Source of the DNA: Zygnema cylindricum
Taxonomy: Eukaryota; Streptophyta; Zygnematophyceae; Zygnematales; Zygnemataceae
Assembly: GCA_037447655.1 (NCBI GenBank)
Contig: JBBHKE010001760.1
Coordinates: 75,646 to 139,645 of the forward strand
Reading direction: 5' to 3'
Length of the DNA stretch: 64,000 nt
Made by a program: the position numbers and the translations under genes. Of the stretch, positions 53,273 to 64,000 are shown one piece after another (position 1 is the first letter of the stretch; each line of letters starts with the position of its first letter). The notes below the pieces were generated by a model. The model had not been told where the DNA came from, did not search any database, and was given only the letters and a program-made list of their open reading frames with translations.

Positions 53273-54260
53273 AGTTATGGTCCCACCATCTAGGGTTCCC
53301 ATCTTTAATCGATTATGCTTCGTATAATGGGATAATATGATAGCAAGAGCTCTATGTGAGAAAAGGTTATGGGGAATAATGAGTGGACGGGTGAGGCGTC
53401 CATCTGGTCTACCCATCCCTCCAGGGTTTGGAGGAAGCAGATTCACCAGAGATGCAGATCCATCTCCAACGGAGGAGACAACAGAAGGAGAGGTGGTGAA
53501 CATAAGACAGGAGAAGGAGACGATCACACCTATAACAAGTGGTTCAGCATTCATGTCACCTAATTCGAGGAACAAAGAGAATGATATTTTTACTTGGGAC
53601 TATAATAATATGGTGGTAAATCACTTCATCCTCCTCCATCTTACTCAAGGAATTGCATCTCCTCATTTGTAATTATAAAGGGCATCAGATTTATGGGTGA
53701 CTCTCATAATGATGTACCGGTTGATCCCAAAATAAATGCATATGTACACAAAGGGGGGAAGATATTGGATTTTTGTAATAAACTTGCAACACTTTTCATG
53801 GAGCTATACAGTGCTAGAAAAGTAGAAACTAAAAAGGAAAAGTGTAATTGCTTGCTCACGAAGTTATCACATGGGTACAATAATAAAGTCAACCATGTGT
53901 AAGACTTGGCCGACTCAAGGTGGACATGGAAATCAGTGGTAGGGATGATTCTCATTCGATAGAATACAATAGAGATCCGAAAGGGAGGAAAGAGTGGGCA
54001 AACCTTGGCAGCCGAGACCATTTAGAGGAACAATGATTCCAAAAAACTGGTCAAAAACTACGGAGGGGGGTGGAAAAAAAGCAGTCCGATGAGTCGAGAT
54101 CGAGGGCTCCTTAGGGGCTGTGTCATTTCTGTAAGAAACATGGGCAATATATGGTTGAGTGTTATAAGCTAACAAAACTCCAGTTAAAGGAAGGGAAGAT
54201 CGGTGGATCTTCGAGAGTAAAGAAATAGGCTCTTGTGAAACAAGTACATAAAGAGGAATC
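53254..54260 (+). pseudogene. element A gag (broken)
   Basis: The start in the LTR reads across the PBS into the copia-type region MIARALCEKRLWGIMSG. A zinc knuckle CHFCKKHGQYMVEC lies at 54121-54162 with all four metal ligands kept. Stops and shifts are present. Confidence 0.8.
53273..53290 (+). other. element A primer-binding site (anticodon-arm type)
   Basis: AGTTATGGTCCCACCATC agrees with GTTATGGGCCCACCA at 14 of 15 positions. It lies right after the LTR and is read in the gag frame (Val-Met-Val-Pro-Pro). Confidence 0.78.
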
Positions 54261-54369
54261 TGAGGACTAACACGATGAGCTTTTATTAGACGAGGTGTTG
54301 GAGACGAAGACCGTGTTCAAAATTCCACAAAAGCATAAATATACCTTTAGAGGATTAAAAGGTGAATGA

Positions 54370-55718
54370 GATTGGATTGTGGATTCAAGTGCCTCTATGC
54401 ACATGTGTAAGGACAAACACATGTTCATTAAGATATGAAAGATTCCCACTGTAGAGATACAGTGTGCGGATGGGAGGGTAGTCATAACTAGTTTGGTAGG
54501 ATTGGTTGATCTAAAAGTCTTAGTGGAGGGGAATACATCTATAGTGACATTCTCTGATGTGTTGTTTATTCAAGAGTTAACCAAAAACCTTATCTCAACG
54601 TCACTGTTACACGATAAGGGTTTTGAGACTAACACTAGATTGGGAACCTTTACTACTAGCTTTGAGGAGGAAGTTTATTTCACTGCTGAAAAAGGTAGCC
54701 AATGGATGTTTAGGCTGATTTTAAGCAATGAAAAGAAGAAACTTTATTATGCTGGTGTTTATGATATTATGTTGTGGCATAAGAGGCTTAGACATGTGCA
54801 TTTAGATAAGTTGAAAAAAAATAAAAATATAGGAATAGTTGAGAGAATTCAGTTTGGAGAAATTGAAGAAATAGGTGACTGTAGTGGTTGTGCTCTATGT
54901 AAGCCCACAGTTTACCCTTCCCAAAATAAGCCACTTTTAAAGGAAAAAAAGTTTTAGAGTTAGAAAACAGTGATATTTAGGGACCGGCCAAAGTGCCTCC
55001 CCCGGGGGTAAGAGGTTTATGATGACAATCACTAATGATTGGTCTCAATATACTAGAGTGTACTTTCTGAAAAAAAAATTAGTGGCCCCACAGATTTACA
55101 AAGAATATAAAGCATGGAGTGCAAAACTTCATGAAACCTTTATTAAGAGAGTAAGAAGTATTAATGGGGGAGAGTAAACCTCCAATCAGTTTGAGGACTT
55201 CCTTTGAGAAGATGGAGTGCAACAAAAAAAAACAGTATTTAAAAATCACGAGCAGAATGGCGTAGCCGAGAGATTAAATAGAACACTAAATGATAGTGCC
55301 ATGAGTATGCTGTGGGATAAGAAGATAGGAAAGAGATTTTGGGCGGAAAAAATGAAATGTGCTAATTATCTTAAGAATAGAGTTCATACTATGGGAGCAA
55401 AAGGCCAAACACCCAATGAGAGATGGACTCGTCCAAAACTAGATGTTTCACACTTAAAGGTTTTTGGTAGTGAAGTGTTCAGTCTAGACACAGATCAATC
55501 GAATTAGAAGTTAGTTCCGAAAGGAAAACCACGATATCAGCTAGGATATAACGAAGATGTAAAAGGATATAGAGTCTATGATCTCAATAAAGAAGATATG
55601 ATTCTGGTGAAGCATCTTGTGGCTATGAATAAACAAAAAACTATAGATCCCTTTAAGCATATAAAGACAGTAAAAATCAAGCTTGAGTCTGAAAATTCTG
55701 ATGACTTTGAGTTTCTTA
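54370..55718 (+). pseudogene. element A protease and integrase; RT missing
   Basis: The protease motif reads W-I-V-D-S-S-A-S (Gly lost). It is followed by a pre-integrase finger (LWHKRLRHVHLDKL, CSGCALCK) and an integrase core (NGVAERLNRTLNDS). The frame ends where element B begins, before any RT. RT/RNase H of A is not seen on the far side of B. Confidence 0.8.
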
Positions 55719-56709
55719 TGCTGGAAATTAAAAATCGTTAGATAGGGTTGTGAGACGGACTAAAATAACTTATAATATTTTTGAGTTATCTGCTGCAGTA
55801 CTTACTTTAATTAGTAATCTAGTAGCAAAAGTACAAATAGAGCGTATTGTACTTTAATAGAGACACGCGTCGGCTAGAGAAGCGTATGCACATTTTACAG
55901 AGTGACGCCGACAATCAGTTACACGCGTCAAGCAAAAAACGATAAGATTTACTGGATCGGAAAAATGAAATCTGAAACGGTTCTTTTAGAAATATATGGT
56001 ATGGTTTGATGTTATGATCGTTGATTATATTTGTGCCAACATACGGGATTCACCTGGGACCACAAGCATGATTCAAGTGGGACCACAAGTGACGAAGCAC
56101 TCAGGTGCTTCGTACTACACTACCACAATTGGCTATACTTTCGCAACTATCGTTGAATAAGCACATGGAACATTTTATGTACAGTTTGTTACCTGAGAAT
56201 ATTTGGAAAAAAAAAATTCGTAGTTTAGTGTCATAAAAATTAGTGTTTCATTAATTAGGTCTTTAAAAATAATAATTAGGTTTTGGAGGTACTCACGGTA
56301 CGAGAAAGTACAGGCTGATACTTTGTACTAAGTCAGGATAGTTTTGTAGAAGTGTTACCCGAAATATTGTGACCAGTTGATACTCATTGTGAGTATATAG
56401 TTTAGGACTTAGCCAATTTTGTAGCATCCACTTTTGGGAATATAATTTTTTAAGGTAATTTTTAAGAAACTTTCAGACATCATATCTTAAGGTTTACTTC
56501 GTCATTTAGGCTGTAATTTTGGGAATTGTCAGTTTAATGTATTGTGTATCACAGTGACAAATTTGAGTCATATTAGCCTTTTAAGTCATATTTTTTGTTG
56601 AATCAAATTTGGCTATTGAGTTGGTGTTTTGATAGCTTCTGATGTTTTTAATGTCTACTGCCACTACTAATGCTTGTTCTCCTCCTACAACGGTGGTTGT
56701 AGAACAACA
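55719..56709 (+). repeat. element B 5' LTR
   Basis: It aligns with 61907-62566 at several blocks (GATAGGG..CTAAAATAACTT, GAAGCACTCA.GTGCTTCGTA). The gag ATG is at 56651, 20 codons before the LTR end AACAACA. Confidence 0.78.
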
Positions 56710-57440
56710 AGTTATGGGCCTTTTGTATAGAATTCTTATCTTCAAAGGCCAATAGTATGCGTATTGGGCGGCGATGGTTGAATCGTCGTCTGAAACTGTT
56801 AACTTATTGGGGGTATTGGATGGCTCCCTTGATCAAACACATCCGAGTTGGGCGAAAAAGAATTCAATGGCAACAAACAATCTGATTCTTTGTATTTCTC
56901 AAAATCTGGTCTTGTCTTGCCTCAAAATGAAGAAAGGGAAGGATATTGTGACATCACTGAAATCTGCTTTTGAGAAAGCGAATGTCCAAGAGGAGCTCTT
57001 AGTGGTTGGAACAATTTGGGAGTATAAATACTCACGGGAAACTATGGTTGAGTATTGTGACAACTTTTGTGCACTTATTGATGCACACTTTTCTACACGG
57101 GGGTCATTTCCTGAGTTTCACTAGGCAGATCTGCTTATTATGAATCTTAGTAGTAGCATGAAAGGTGTGTCTGCTCAGTTAAAAACTCATGATAAAGCTA
57201 GCTGGTCATTTCAATTAGAATATAATTTTATATTGGAGAAGGAGTCTACTACTAAACTCCTTGAAGGAGAAGGAAAGGTCGAAGCTTTTATCATAGATTT
57301 TGAGAAACGAGCTCAGTTTAATCAGTATAGGAATCACTATCACCATAATTAGAATTAGTTTAATCAGAGGCCAAATAGACAATCTTCTACTGCTTGTTTT
57401 TATTTTTTTGAAAAGGGTCATGGATAGAGCTAATGTCCTA
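56651..57440 (+). pseudogene. element B gag (broken)
   Basis: It starts inside the LTR. Capsid-like pieces lie between about 56774 and 57350. The zinc knuckle C-F-Y-F-x4-H-x4-C near 57395-57437 has Phe at the second Cys position and two stops. Confidence 0.75.
56710..56720 (+). other. element B primer-binding site (anticodon-arm type)
   Basis: AGTTATGGGCC: ten bases match the complement of the initiator-tRNA anticodon arm. It is read as gag codons Val-Met-Gly. Confidence 0.75.
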
Positions 57441-57779
57441 AGCTGAAAAAGGCTAATGAGACAGGTTTATACAGGCTGGGTTGGCAGCAAAGCCCATATC
57501 ACAAAGGCTTTTCTAAGGTTCCTACTTATATGAATGCTCTATTTTTCTGCTTTTGCAACTGATGCAAACTTTGAGCTTCAATGAGCAATAGGAAAGGGAG
57601 TTATTTGCTATGGCGGCAGCAATGGAGGGTCACAAGAATTAAGGATGGATCATACACACGAGAGCATCGGCCCACATGTGGTAGAACAACGCGGTTTTTA
57701 CAAATCCGCAGCAAACGCCTCCAAAGAGTATATAATATACTTGTGGGATGAGTGTTCAAACCTCAGCTCAATGTGATGT

Positions 57780-58895
57780 ATCTTTAATGGTAGATGTGGG
57801 GGAAAAGTCGGTAGAGAGAACTCTTCACAATGTTTTGTATGATCCAAACCTTAAAAATAATCTTTTCTCCACATCCTTAGTAGAGAGCAAAGGCTTTGAA
57901 GTCATTCTGAAATGAGGTAGAACCGTTGTTAACAAGAGAGGAAAACTAGTAGTAAGAAGAACTAGAGATGCTACCAAAATGTACCGGACGGACATGGCTG
58001 AATATAAGTAAAATGATGTTCTCTTCAATAGTGTCCAATCTAATAATGAGTCGTGGCATAAAAGATTAGGACACATGAATTATGACAGTCTAAAGAACAT
58101 GGTGAATTCGGGAAAAGTTGATAGAGTTTCTCTCACCTCTCATCCTAAATAATCATGTGAAAGTTGTTCACTTGGCAAGATCCACATATTGCCTTTTCCA
58201 CAAAAAACAGACCACACATCGGAAAGAGTTTTGCAGCAAATACATTTTGATGTTTTTGGTCCTTCACAAGTGGCTTCGGCTAGAGGCGTCCACTATATGG
58301 TCACATTTACAGATGACTACTCGAGGTACACCAAAGTTTACCAAAGTGAAGTGTTTACTCACTTCAAACACTACAAAGTGTGGGCGGAAAAGCTTCATGG
58401 AGTTCTAATATTGGCGCTGAGACCAACAATGGGGGAGAATACACATAAAAAGAATTCGAAGAATTTGTCCTTCAAGAAGGTATCAGTCACAATCTTACAG
58501 TTCCATATACACCGGAACAGATGGTGTTTGTGAGAGATTAAATAAGACAGTGACAGAGAGTGCTCGGTCCATGCTTACAGATAAAGGGCTTGATTTGAAA
58601 TTCTGGGTTGAAGCACTAAACTGTGCTGTTTATATTAAAAATAGAATTGCTTCTAGATCTGTTATCACTACACGTTATGAGCTTTGGATAAGAGAAAAAG
58701 CTGATGTTATTCACTTTAAGATCTTTGGGAGCAAGTGTTTTATCTTAGATACTTCACAGGATAGATGGAAAATGGAGGCTAAAGGCCTACCTGGGATTTT
58801 CATGAGTATGATGATAATGCGAAATGATATAGGGTTTTTGTATTCGAGAAACAGAAAAAGATTATCTCTAGGAATATCCGGATTAAGGATGAACA
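57780..58895 (+). pseudogene. element B integrase, 5' of the solo LTR
   Basis: Pre-integrase finger (SWHKRLGHMNYDSL, CESCSLGK) and integrase core (FDVFGPSQVA, HYMVTFTDDYSRYTKVY, FWVEALNCAVY) in several frames. It is cut at 58895 by the solo LTR and continues at 59969. Confidence 0.85.
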
Positions 58896-59963
58896 TGTAG
58901 AAATTGGTGGTTCTTTTTGTATTTTCTAGGTCTAAAATAAAATGCAGAAAAGAAGTTAAGGCAGTCTGCCTTTAACTTCTCTCTCCAACTCCGACACTTG
59001 TTGCAGTCACTGAAAGTCGGAGAGGAAGTTAGAGCCATGGCTGCCTATGCTATCCTGAGATTTACGGATAGTAGAGTAGTTGATTTACGGTAATAAATTA
59101 GTTGATTTACAAAAAGTAAAGCTGTCGGACCTAGGATTTGATCCTGGTATCTATCAGCAGTTTGAGCCGCCAATAGCCGGAGCTCTATTCATTTAGTCTA
59201 TGACTAGTGTTAGACTATATAGCTTTTGATAATTAGATAAACATTTTTACGCTGACAAATTCATTTAACGGAAACTATTTACAGGATACATAGGTTCGGT
59301 TATGTAAAAGTACGGATTAAGGTACGGACAAGAAACAAGTACCGCGCATTTGTTTCGATAGCGAAACGAATACCGCGCAGGTATTTATTATGGCTACGAT
59401 TAAATTTTCATTTAATCGGACGGCCAGAATGAATGTCGAGATCGTAGAAGAGGATTTCGGCGGTTTTTGGTTATCGCCACATCAGATGACACGTGGCAGA
59501 ATGACATTGGATCGCGGCATCTCCGGGGATCAAGGAAGCGAATCATGATATAACACCTGTCGACATTTAGGCCATGTCGTACAATATCCGTACATAAAGT
59601 ACACCAGCAGCTGTACTTTTGTGTACGGAAGTGCAATATAATTGGTGCAGTACATCAGTAGATAGAGATTTAGAGAGAGATATGACTTAGAAAAATTTGC
59701 TAGATAGGACCCTCTCTCCTAGAGAGCTTCTGTATAAAAGGTCAACTTTGACTCAGCATAACTTATTGCTCACGGGAGAAAATTTAGAGATTCTTTTTGC
59801 TATCGACTCACGGGAGTCTTGCCTTCACAAGGGTGAAGGTGGTCAGAGTTTTTGTCTTCCAAGGTGGTAGTTATTCTCGCTGAAACACAAAGGGGTCAAG
59901 GTTATCCTAGAGGCTTTTTACAAGCTGCCCATTTTGAGGACCTAAGGAGGTCTCAGAGTTACA
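58896..59963 (+). repeat. family-A solo LTR (1,068 bp) in element B pol
   Basis: Begins TGTAGAAATTGG, ends GAGTTACA, and is flanked by the exact 5-bp duplication GAACA (58891-58895 and 59964-59968). Excision with one GAACA rejoins the pol frame of B. It has a TATA-like TATAAAA at 59733-59739. The gag ATG seen in sister LTRs is AAG here. A solo LTR forms when the two LTRs of an inserted element recombine. Confidence 0.93.
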
Positions 59964-60099
59964 GAACACGACTCGGTTGAACATTTTAAAGTGTCAGATC
60001 AAACGGCAAAAGAAAAGCACGAATATGTCATTTTTCACCATACGCTGCGAGTCTTCTTTCCACCGGCAAGTGGGACACCTATTTTTTCAGTTCCTCTAG

Positions 60100-61075
60100 T
60101 GCCTTCACATGATGCTTGACCACAAGCTACACCTCAGGCAGAAGGAACTGCTACACACTCAGTACAAGCTCAAGTTACGGTTCAAACAAAATAGAAAAAT
60201 CAGAGGTTGTAGAAAATTTCAGTCTCAAAATTTTCGGGGGGAAAGAGATCTAGCAGCCGTCTGCAAGCAAGCTCTCACTTTGCTTTTTCTGCAGCTACAA
60301 GGGAGCCTCTAACGATCCAGGAGGCCTTCTCATCACCTGAGAGAAATCAGTGGATCGAGGCGGCAAGCGATGAAATGAAATCTATTATGGAGGCACAAAC
60401 CTGGGAGCTGGTAGAAATTCCTCCAAACAGAAAAGCCATCGATAGCAAATGGGTATTCAAGGTGAAGCTGAACCCGGACAACACCTTTGAAAGGTATAAG
60501 GTGAGATTAGCGGCAAAAGGGTACAATCAAAAAGAAGGTATTGACTATGAAAGAAACATTCTCTCCAGTTGTTAGATTTCCCACTGTCAAAATTTTGCTA
60601 AGTCTAACGGTTATAGAGAATATGGAAATACATCAAATGGATGTTAGAACGGCCTTCTAGCATAGAGAGTTAGAAGAAACCATTTATATGAAACAACGAG
60701 AAATGTATATTGAAAAGGGAAAAGAAGAATAAGTGTGAAAATTGATGAAATCTTTGTATGGGCTAAAACAAGCCCCGCGTCAGTGGAATGTGAAGTTAGA
60801 TGAGTTTTTGACTAGGCTAGATTTTGAGAGAATTAGCTCAGATCAATCTGTATATGTCTTACAAGGGGAGGACGGGATACTATACATTGTGGTTTATGTG
60901 GACGACTTTTTATTAATAATCAAGTCAATGGATAAAATAAACCGCATTAAAGCGGCTTTAAGGTCTAAGTTCGAGATGAAGGATCTCAGAGAGGCCAAGT
61001 ATATCTTAGGAATAATAATAGAAAGAGACAGAAAAAAAAAGACTGATTATGTTAACGCAGAAACAAGCAATATGT
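60100..61075 (+). pseudogene. element B reverse transcriptase (broken)
   Basis: It runs from MEAQTWELVEIPPNRKAIDS through SLYGLKQAPRQWN to the catalytic YVDDFLL (60895-60915). One extra A at about 60549-60551 shifts the frame just before the ETFSPVV-type block. Confidence 0.88.
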
Positions 61076-61079
61076 AACA

Positions 61080-61850
61080 TGCTACAAAAATTTCAAATGA
61101 AAGATGTAAAGAGATTTGTAACTCCCATGGAATTCACGCAAAAATTGGAAGGAATTGATTCAGTCTCAGACCTAATGGTTTTTCGAGAGTCTAGAGACAA
61201 GAGAGGAAGAGTTTATGGCTTCAGAGCCATATAGACAGGTAGTCGAAAGTTTTATATATTTTATGAATTGTACGAGACCCGACATTGCTGGAGCTGTGGG
61301 AGTCTTAAGTAGAAGTCTACAAAATCCTAAAAAGACAGACTGGGAAAAAGAAAAAAGGGTGCTGAGATATCTTGCAGGTACTCGAAATCTTAAGCTTGTA
61401 CTCGGAGGAGGAGAGGTGAAAATACAAACGTGGAGCGATGCTACCTATGGAGACATGCCTAGCCAAAAATCTACAATCGGCTTTGTTTTGAAGATTGGAG
61501 ATGGAACTTGCTGTTGGAGTAGCAAATTACAGAAGGTTACAGCTGAATCCACAATGGAGTCAGAATATATGGATGTAGCTTCAACCCTCAAAGAGCTCCT
61601 ATGGGTCAAGTCGATTTTACACGAACTAAGGAATATGCAAACTGGTCCTCAGGCTATCTAGTGTGACAACCAGGCAGCCATTGCAATTGCCTCTAACCCG
61701 AACCATCACTTTAAGAGCAAACGCATGGATGTCGGACTTCGCTTTTTTAGAGAAAAAATACTTGAAAAAGTCATTAAATTGTATTATTTACCAGACAAGA
61801 AGATGGTGGCTGACATGTTAATAAAAGCCCTTCCTGCTGTTAAGCTATAG
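61080..61850 (+). pseudogene. element B RNase H (broken)
   Basis: It holds TRPDIAGAVGVLSR, WSDATYGDMPSQKSTIGF, ESTMESEYMDVAS, CDNQAAI and KRMDV, in order. A stop at about 61660 splits it. Confidence 0.87.
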
Positions 61851-61895
61851 TTTTGTAGAGACGATATTGGACTAAGTGAGTAACTGACTCTAAAG

Positions 61896-61906
61896 ATTTA
61901 GGGGAG
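61896..61906 (+). other. element B polypurine tract
   Basis: GATTTAGGGGAG directly before the 3' LTR start TGATGAAATT. This is the plus-strand primer site. Confidence 0.8.
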
Positions 61907-62566
61907 TGATGAAATTTATTTATCTTTATTTCAGTAGATAGGGCTAAAATAACTTAGAATATTTTCTAAGTAGTGTGTTGTAATACTTACCTTAATTAGT
62001 GTTACAGTAGGAAAAGTACAATAGAGTATATTGTACTTTTACAAAGACACGTGTCGGCAATAGAACGTATGCAGGTTTTACGGAGTGGTGTCGACAGTCA
62101 GCCTCACGGGTCACGCAGTTGACTATTGGATTCACAAGATCGGACGAACGAAATGAGAACCGGGTATTCCACAAAATTATGGTACGGTTCGACCGTACCA
62201 TCGTCGATTGAATTTGTTCCAACGGACGCGATTCACCTAGGACCATAAGCGTGATTCATGAGGGACCAGAAGCATGATTCACGAGGAACCACAAGTGAGG
62301 AAGCACTCAAGTGCTTCGTACTACATGACCACAGTCAGCTGGACTTTAGCAACTGCCGCTACTAAGCATCTGGAACGTTTTGTGTATCATTTTACTCTGT
62401 TGTGTATCATTGTGAAAAAATTGAGGCATATTGGCATTTTTTGTCATATTTTGTGTAAGCTGAAAGTTGGCTGTTATGTAGGTGCTTGATAGCTTCTTAT
62501 GTTTTCCATGTCTACTTCCACTACTACTGTCGGTCCTCCTGCTGCAGCAGTGGTTCTAGAACAACA
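61907..62566 (+). repeat. element B 3' LTR (internally deleted)
   Basis: It lacks about 320 bp relative to the 5' LTR, next to a TGTGTATCA repeat. It ends AACAACA and carries the gag start (MSTSTTTVGPP), as expected if the LTR includes it. Confidence 0.82.
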
Positions 62567-63134
62567 ATCTCAAGTCAGGTGAACCCGTAAGCTAAGACTG
62601 GGCGGTATATCCTAGAGACTGGACAAGATGTGAGCAGACAGGAATTAAATCTTGGTCTGGTCCAAGGTAAAGGCTTGAGCTTTTTGTTTTACTAGCCACA
62701 AACTGGAAATTGTTATAGTCTGTTGGCATGTAAATTGACAGTTGTCCGATCAGAATGAAACTAGATGCCGGACCCTACTTAGGATAAGTGTGCAATTGCC
62801 AACTGCCAGATCTAACAAACCACAGTGGAAGTCTTTAAATTCACGCTAACAGACACCCACGCAAACAGGCACGCCCCCCCCAACGATTCAATCTATTCTG
62901 TATCACCAGGTTTAGTCTAATCATGAACCCCCTAACAAGGCTTTTCAAAGCCAGATCTAAGAAATACCACAATAAGTCACTTCAAGCCACTCCAAGAAGA
63001 AACATGTCACTTATGCAAGGCCACTTGTGGCCAGATTTAATAAAACAAGAAACTATTCAAGGCCCACAAGGCCAGATGTTATAAAACACGAAACTGTCTA
63101 GGGCTAACAAGGCCAGATGTAATAAACAATAAGT
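62567..63134. repeat. spacer with degenerate CAAGGCCAGAT repeats
   Basis: Between about 62940 and 63125 a unit of 30-45 bp recurs four or five times (AAGGCCAGAT(G/T)TAATAAAACAAGAAACT). No retroelement coding sequence was recognised. It may be the tail of element A's interior. Confidence 0.6.
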
Positions 63135-64000
63135 TGTTGATATTTGGGTATTTTCTAGGTCTTTACTAGATAGAAAAAGAGTAGAGGCAGTCTGCCTCTG
63201 ACCCCCTTCTCCAAGCCCCCACACTTTTGTAGTCACTGAAGGCTGGGTAGGGCGATAGAGCCATGGCTGTCTAAAGCTTTGTAGCAGACACGTAGCAGAA
63301 AATAGATGGGTTTACCAAAAGTATTAACGGGCCTAAGAATTGATCCTGGAACTTGCCGTCCGTCAATGTAGTCGTTACCTTTGTCCGTTTAGTCTAGGAC
63401 TAGTGCTAGGATATATCGGGTTTGATAATTGTATAAATAGGTACGCGCAGACGAATTCATTTAACGGCGCGTATAGATCTTTAGTACATAGAAACAGTTT
63501 AGAGTATTACGGTTTACGCGAAACTAATACCGCGCATTTGTTTCGACGGCGAAACAAATACCGCGCACATATTTTCGACGGGTAAGAATGAATACCGGTT
63601 TTAATCGACGGCCGTGGTGGTAGCCGAGATTCCGGAATGGCCGCCTTGGCGTTTTTTGATGCCGCCACTCCGGATGACACGTGGAAATACGCTGGAGGAT
63701 TGCGGAATCTCCGGAGCGCAAGATAACAAATTTGGATGTGACATTTGTCACTTGTATGGTCCTGCGGTACAGTTGCCGTACAGAAAGTTCTCCGGCGCCT
63801 GTACTTTTATGTATGGTACAGTCCTGTGATTAGCGCCGTACATCAGTAGAAGGGGTTTAGAGAGGGACTAGAACTTAGAATATTTCTGGTAGGTAGCTGA
63901 CTCTCCAAGAGAGCACCTTGTATAAATGGCAAACTTTGGCCAGCCATAACAATCAATTCAGTTGACCAAATTCAGTGATTCTTGTTGATGCGTACTCAAG
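63135..64000 (+). repeat. family-A LTR, cut by the window end
   Basis: Starts TGTTGATATTTGGGTATTTTC and follows the family through AGGCAGTCTGCCTCT, GGCCGCCTTGGCG and the TATA-like TGTATAAATG (63910-63919). It could be the 3' LTR of element A or of another copy. The window ends before its last 100 bases or so. Confidence 0.85.

Larger units (their letters stand above)
55719..62566 (+). mobile_element. Ty1/copia element B (contains a solo LTR)
   Basis: LTRs of about 990 and 660 bp enclose gag, integrase, RT and RNase H in copia order, with the polypurine tract GATTTAGGGGAG just before the 3' LTR. A family-A solo LTR interrupts pol at 58896-59963. The left edge is approximate because the first bases of the 5' LTR are diverged. 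No clear target duplication was seen. Stops and shifts occur throughout. Confidence 0.85.

Noticed and set aside
1-64000. CRISPR array, prokaryotic operon or integrated bacterial DNA
   Set aside because: There are no evenly spaced repeats with unique spacers and no Shine-Dalgarno-led gene clusters. All coding sequence is intron-bearing or retroelement-derived.
1-64000. Assigning the window to Chara or another named species
   Set aside because: Lineage features fit a streptophyte, but nothing in the sequence alone identifies the species.

Overview
This window is nuclear DNA from a eukaryote of the green-plant lineage. The evidence is plant-type 24-residue leucine-rich repeats, each on its own 72-bp exon in the same phase, GT-AG introns, plant-like Ty1/copia and Ty3/gypsy retrotransposons, and primer-binding sites that fit a plant-type initiator tRNA. 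The AT-rich, repeat-laden intergenic DNA would suit a large charophyte-alga or early-land-plant genome, but the species cannot be fixed from sequence alone. There is no sign of a prokaryotic operon, CRISPR array, rRNA gene or complete tRNA gene.

Left third (1-24 kb). A retrotransposon LTR tail and three small terminal-inverted-repeat elements (about 1.4-3.5 kb) precede a 2.3-kb polypurine tract (4.08-6.37 kb). From about 6.5 to 23.15 kb lies one gene on the + strand. I could assemble 21 exons whose phases all agree: a run of LRR exons, an LRR cap with a Cys-rich EGF-like segment, a papain-family (C1A) protease spread over four exons with its Gln/Cys/His/Asn active site intact, two EGF-like exons, and about four LysM-type chitin/peptidoglycan-binding modules ending in a stop codon. 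The 5' end (signal peptide, start codon) was not found. The LRR exons lie in near-duplicate exon+intron units of 0.6-0.9 kb. One intron carries an insertion that can be proved from the empty site in a sister intron. This predicted extracellular LRR-EGF-papain-EGF-LysM protein is the most unusual host gene in the window.

Middle (24-28.5 kb). Purine/pyrimidine simple repeats, including a direct repeat of about 300 bp with G-runs, a small inverted-repeat element, and no convincing gene.

Right part (28.5-64 kb). This is a stack of retrotransposons. A Ty3/gypsy element (28531-51402) is split inside its integrase zinc finger by a composite Ty1/copia insertion (34283-49203). That insertion is itself split in its protease by a younger copia element (37038-42583) with an exact 5-bp target duplication. 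To the right, copia element A (LTR 52230-53272) runs into copia element B (about 55719-62566), whose pol is interrupted by a 1,068-bp solo LTR (58896-59963) with an exact 5-bp target duplication. A further A-type LTR runs off the window end. All copies carry stops or frameshifts.

A shared design runs through the copia families. The gag start codon lies inside the LTR, and the sequence just after the LTR is not the usual site for the 3' end of initiator tRNA. It matches the complement of the initiator-tRNA anticodon arm (core GTTATGGGCCCACCA) and doubles as gag codons. This suggests half-tRNA priming, as known for Drosophila copia and yeast Ty5. The gypsy element instead has the ordinary site (TGGTATCAAAGC).
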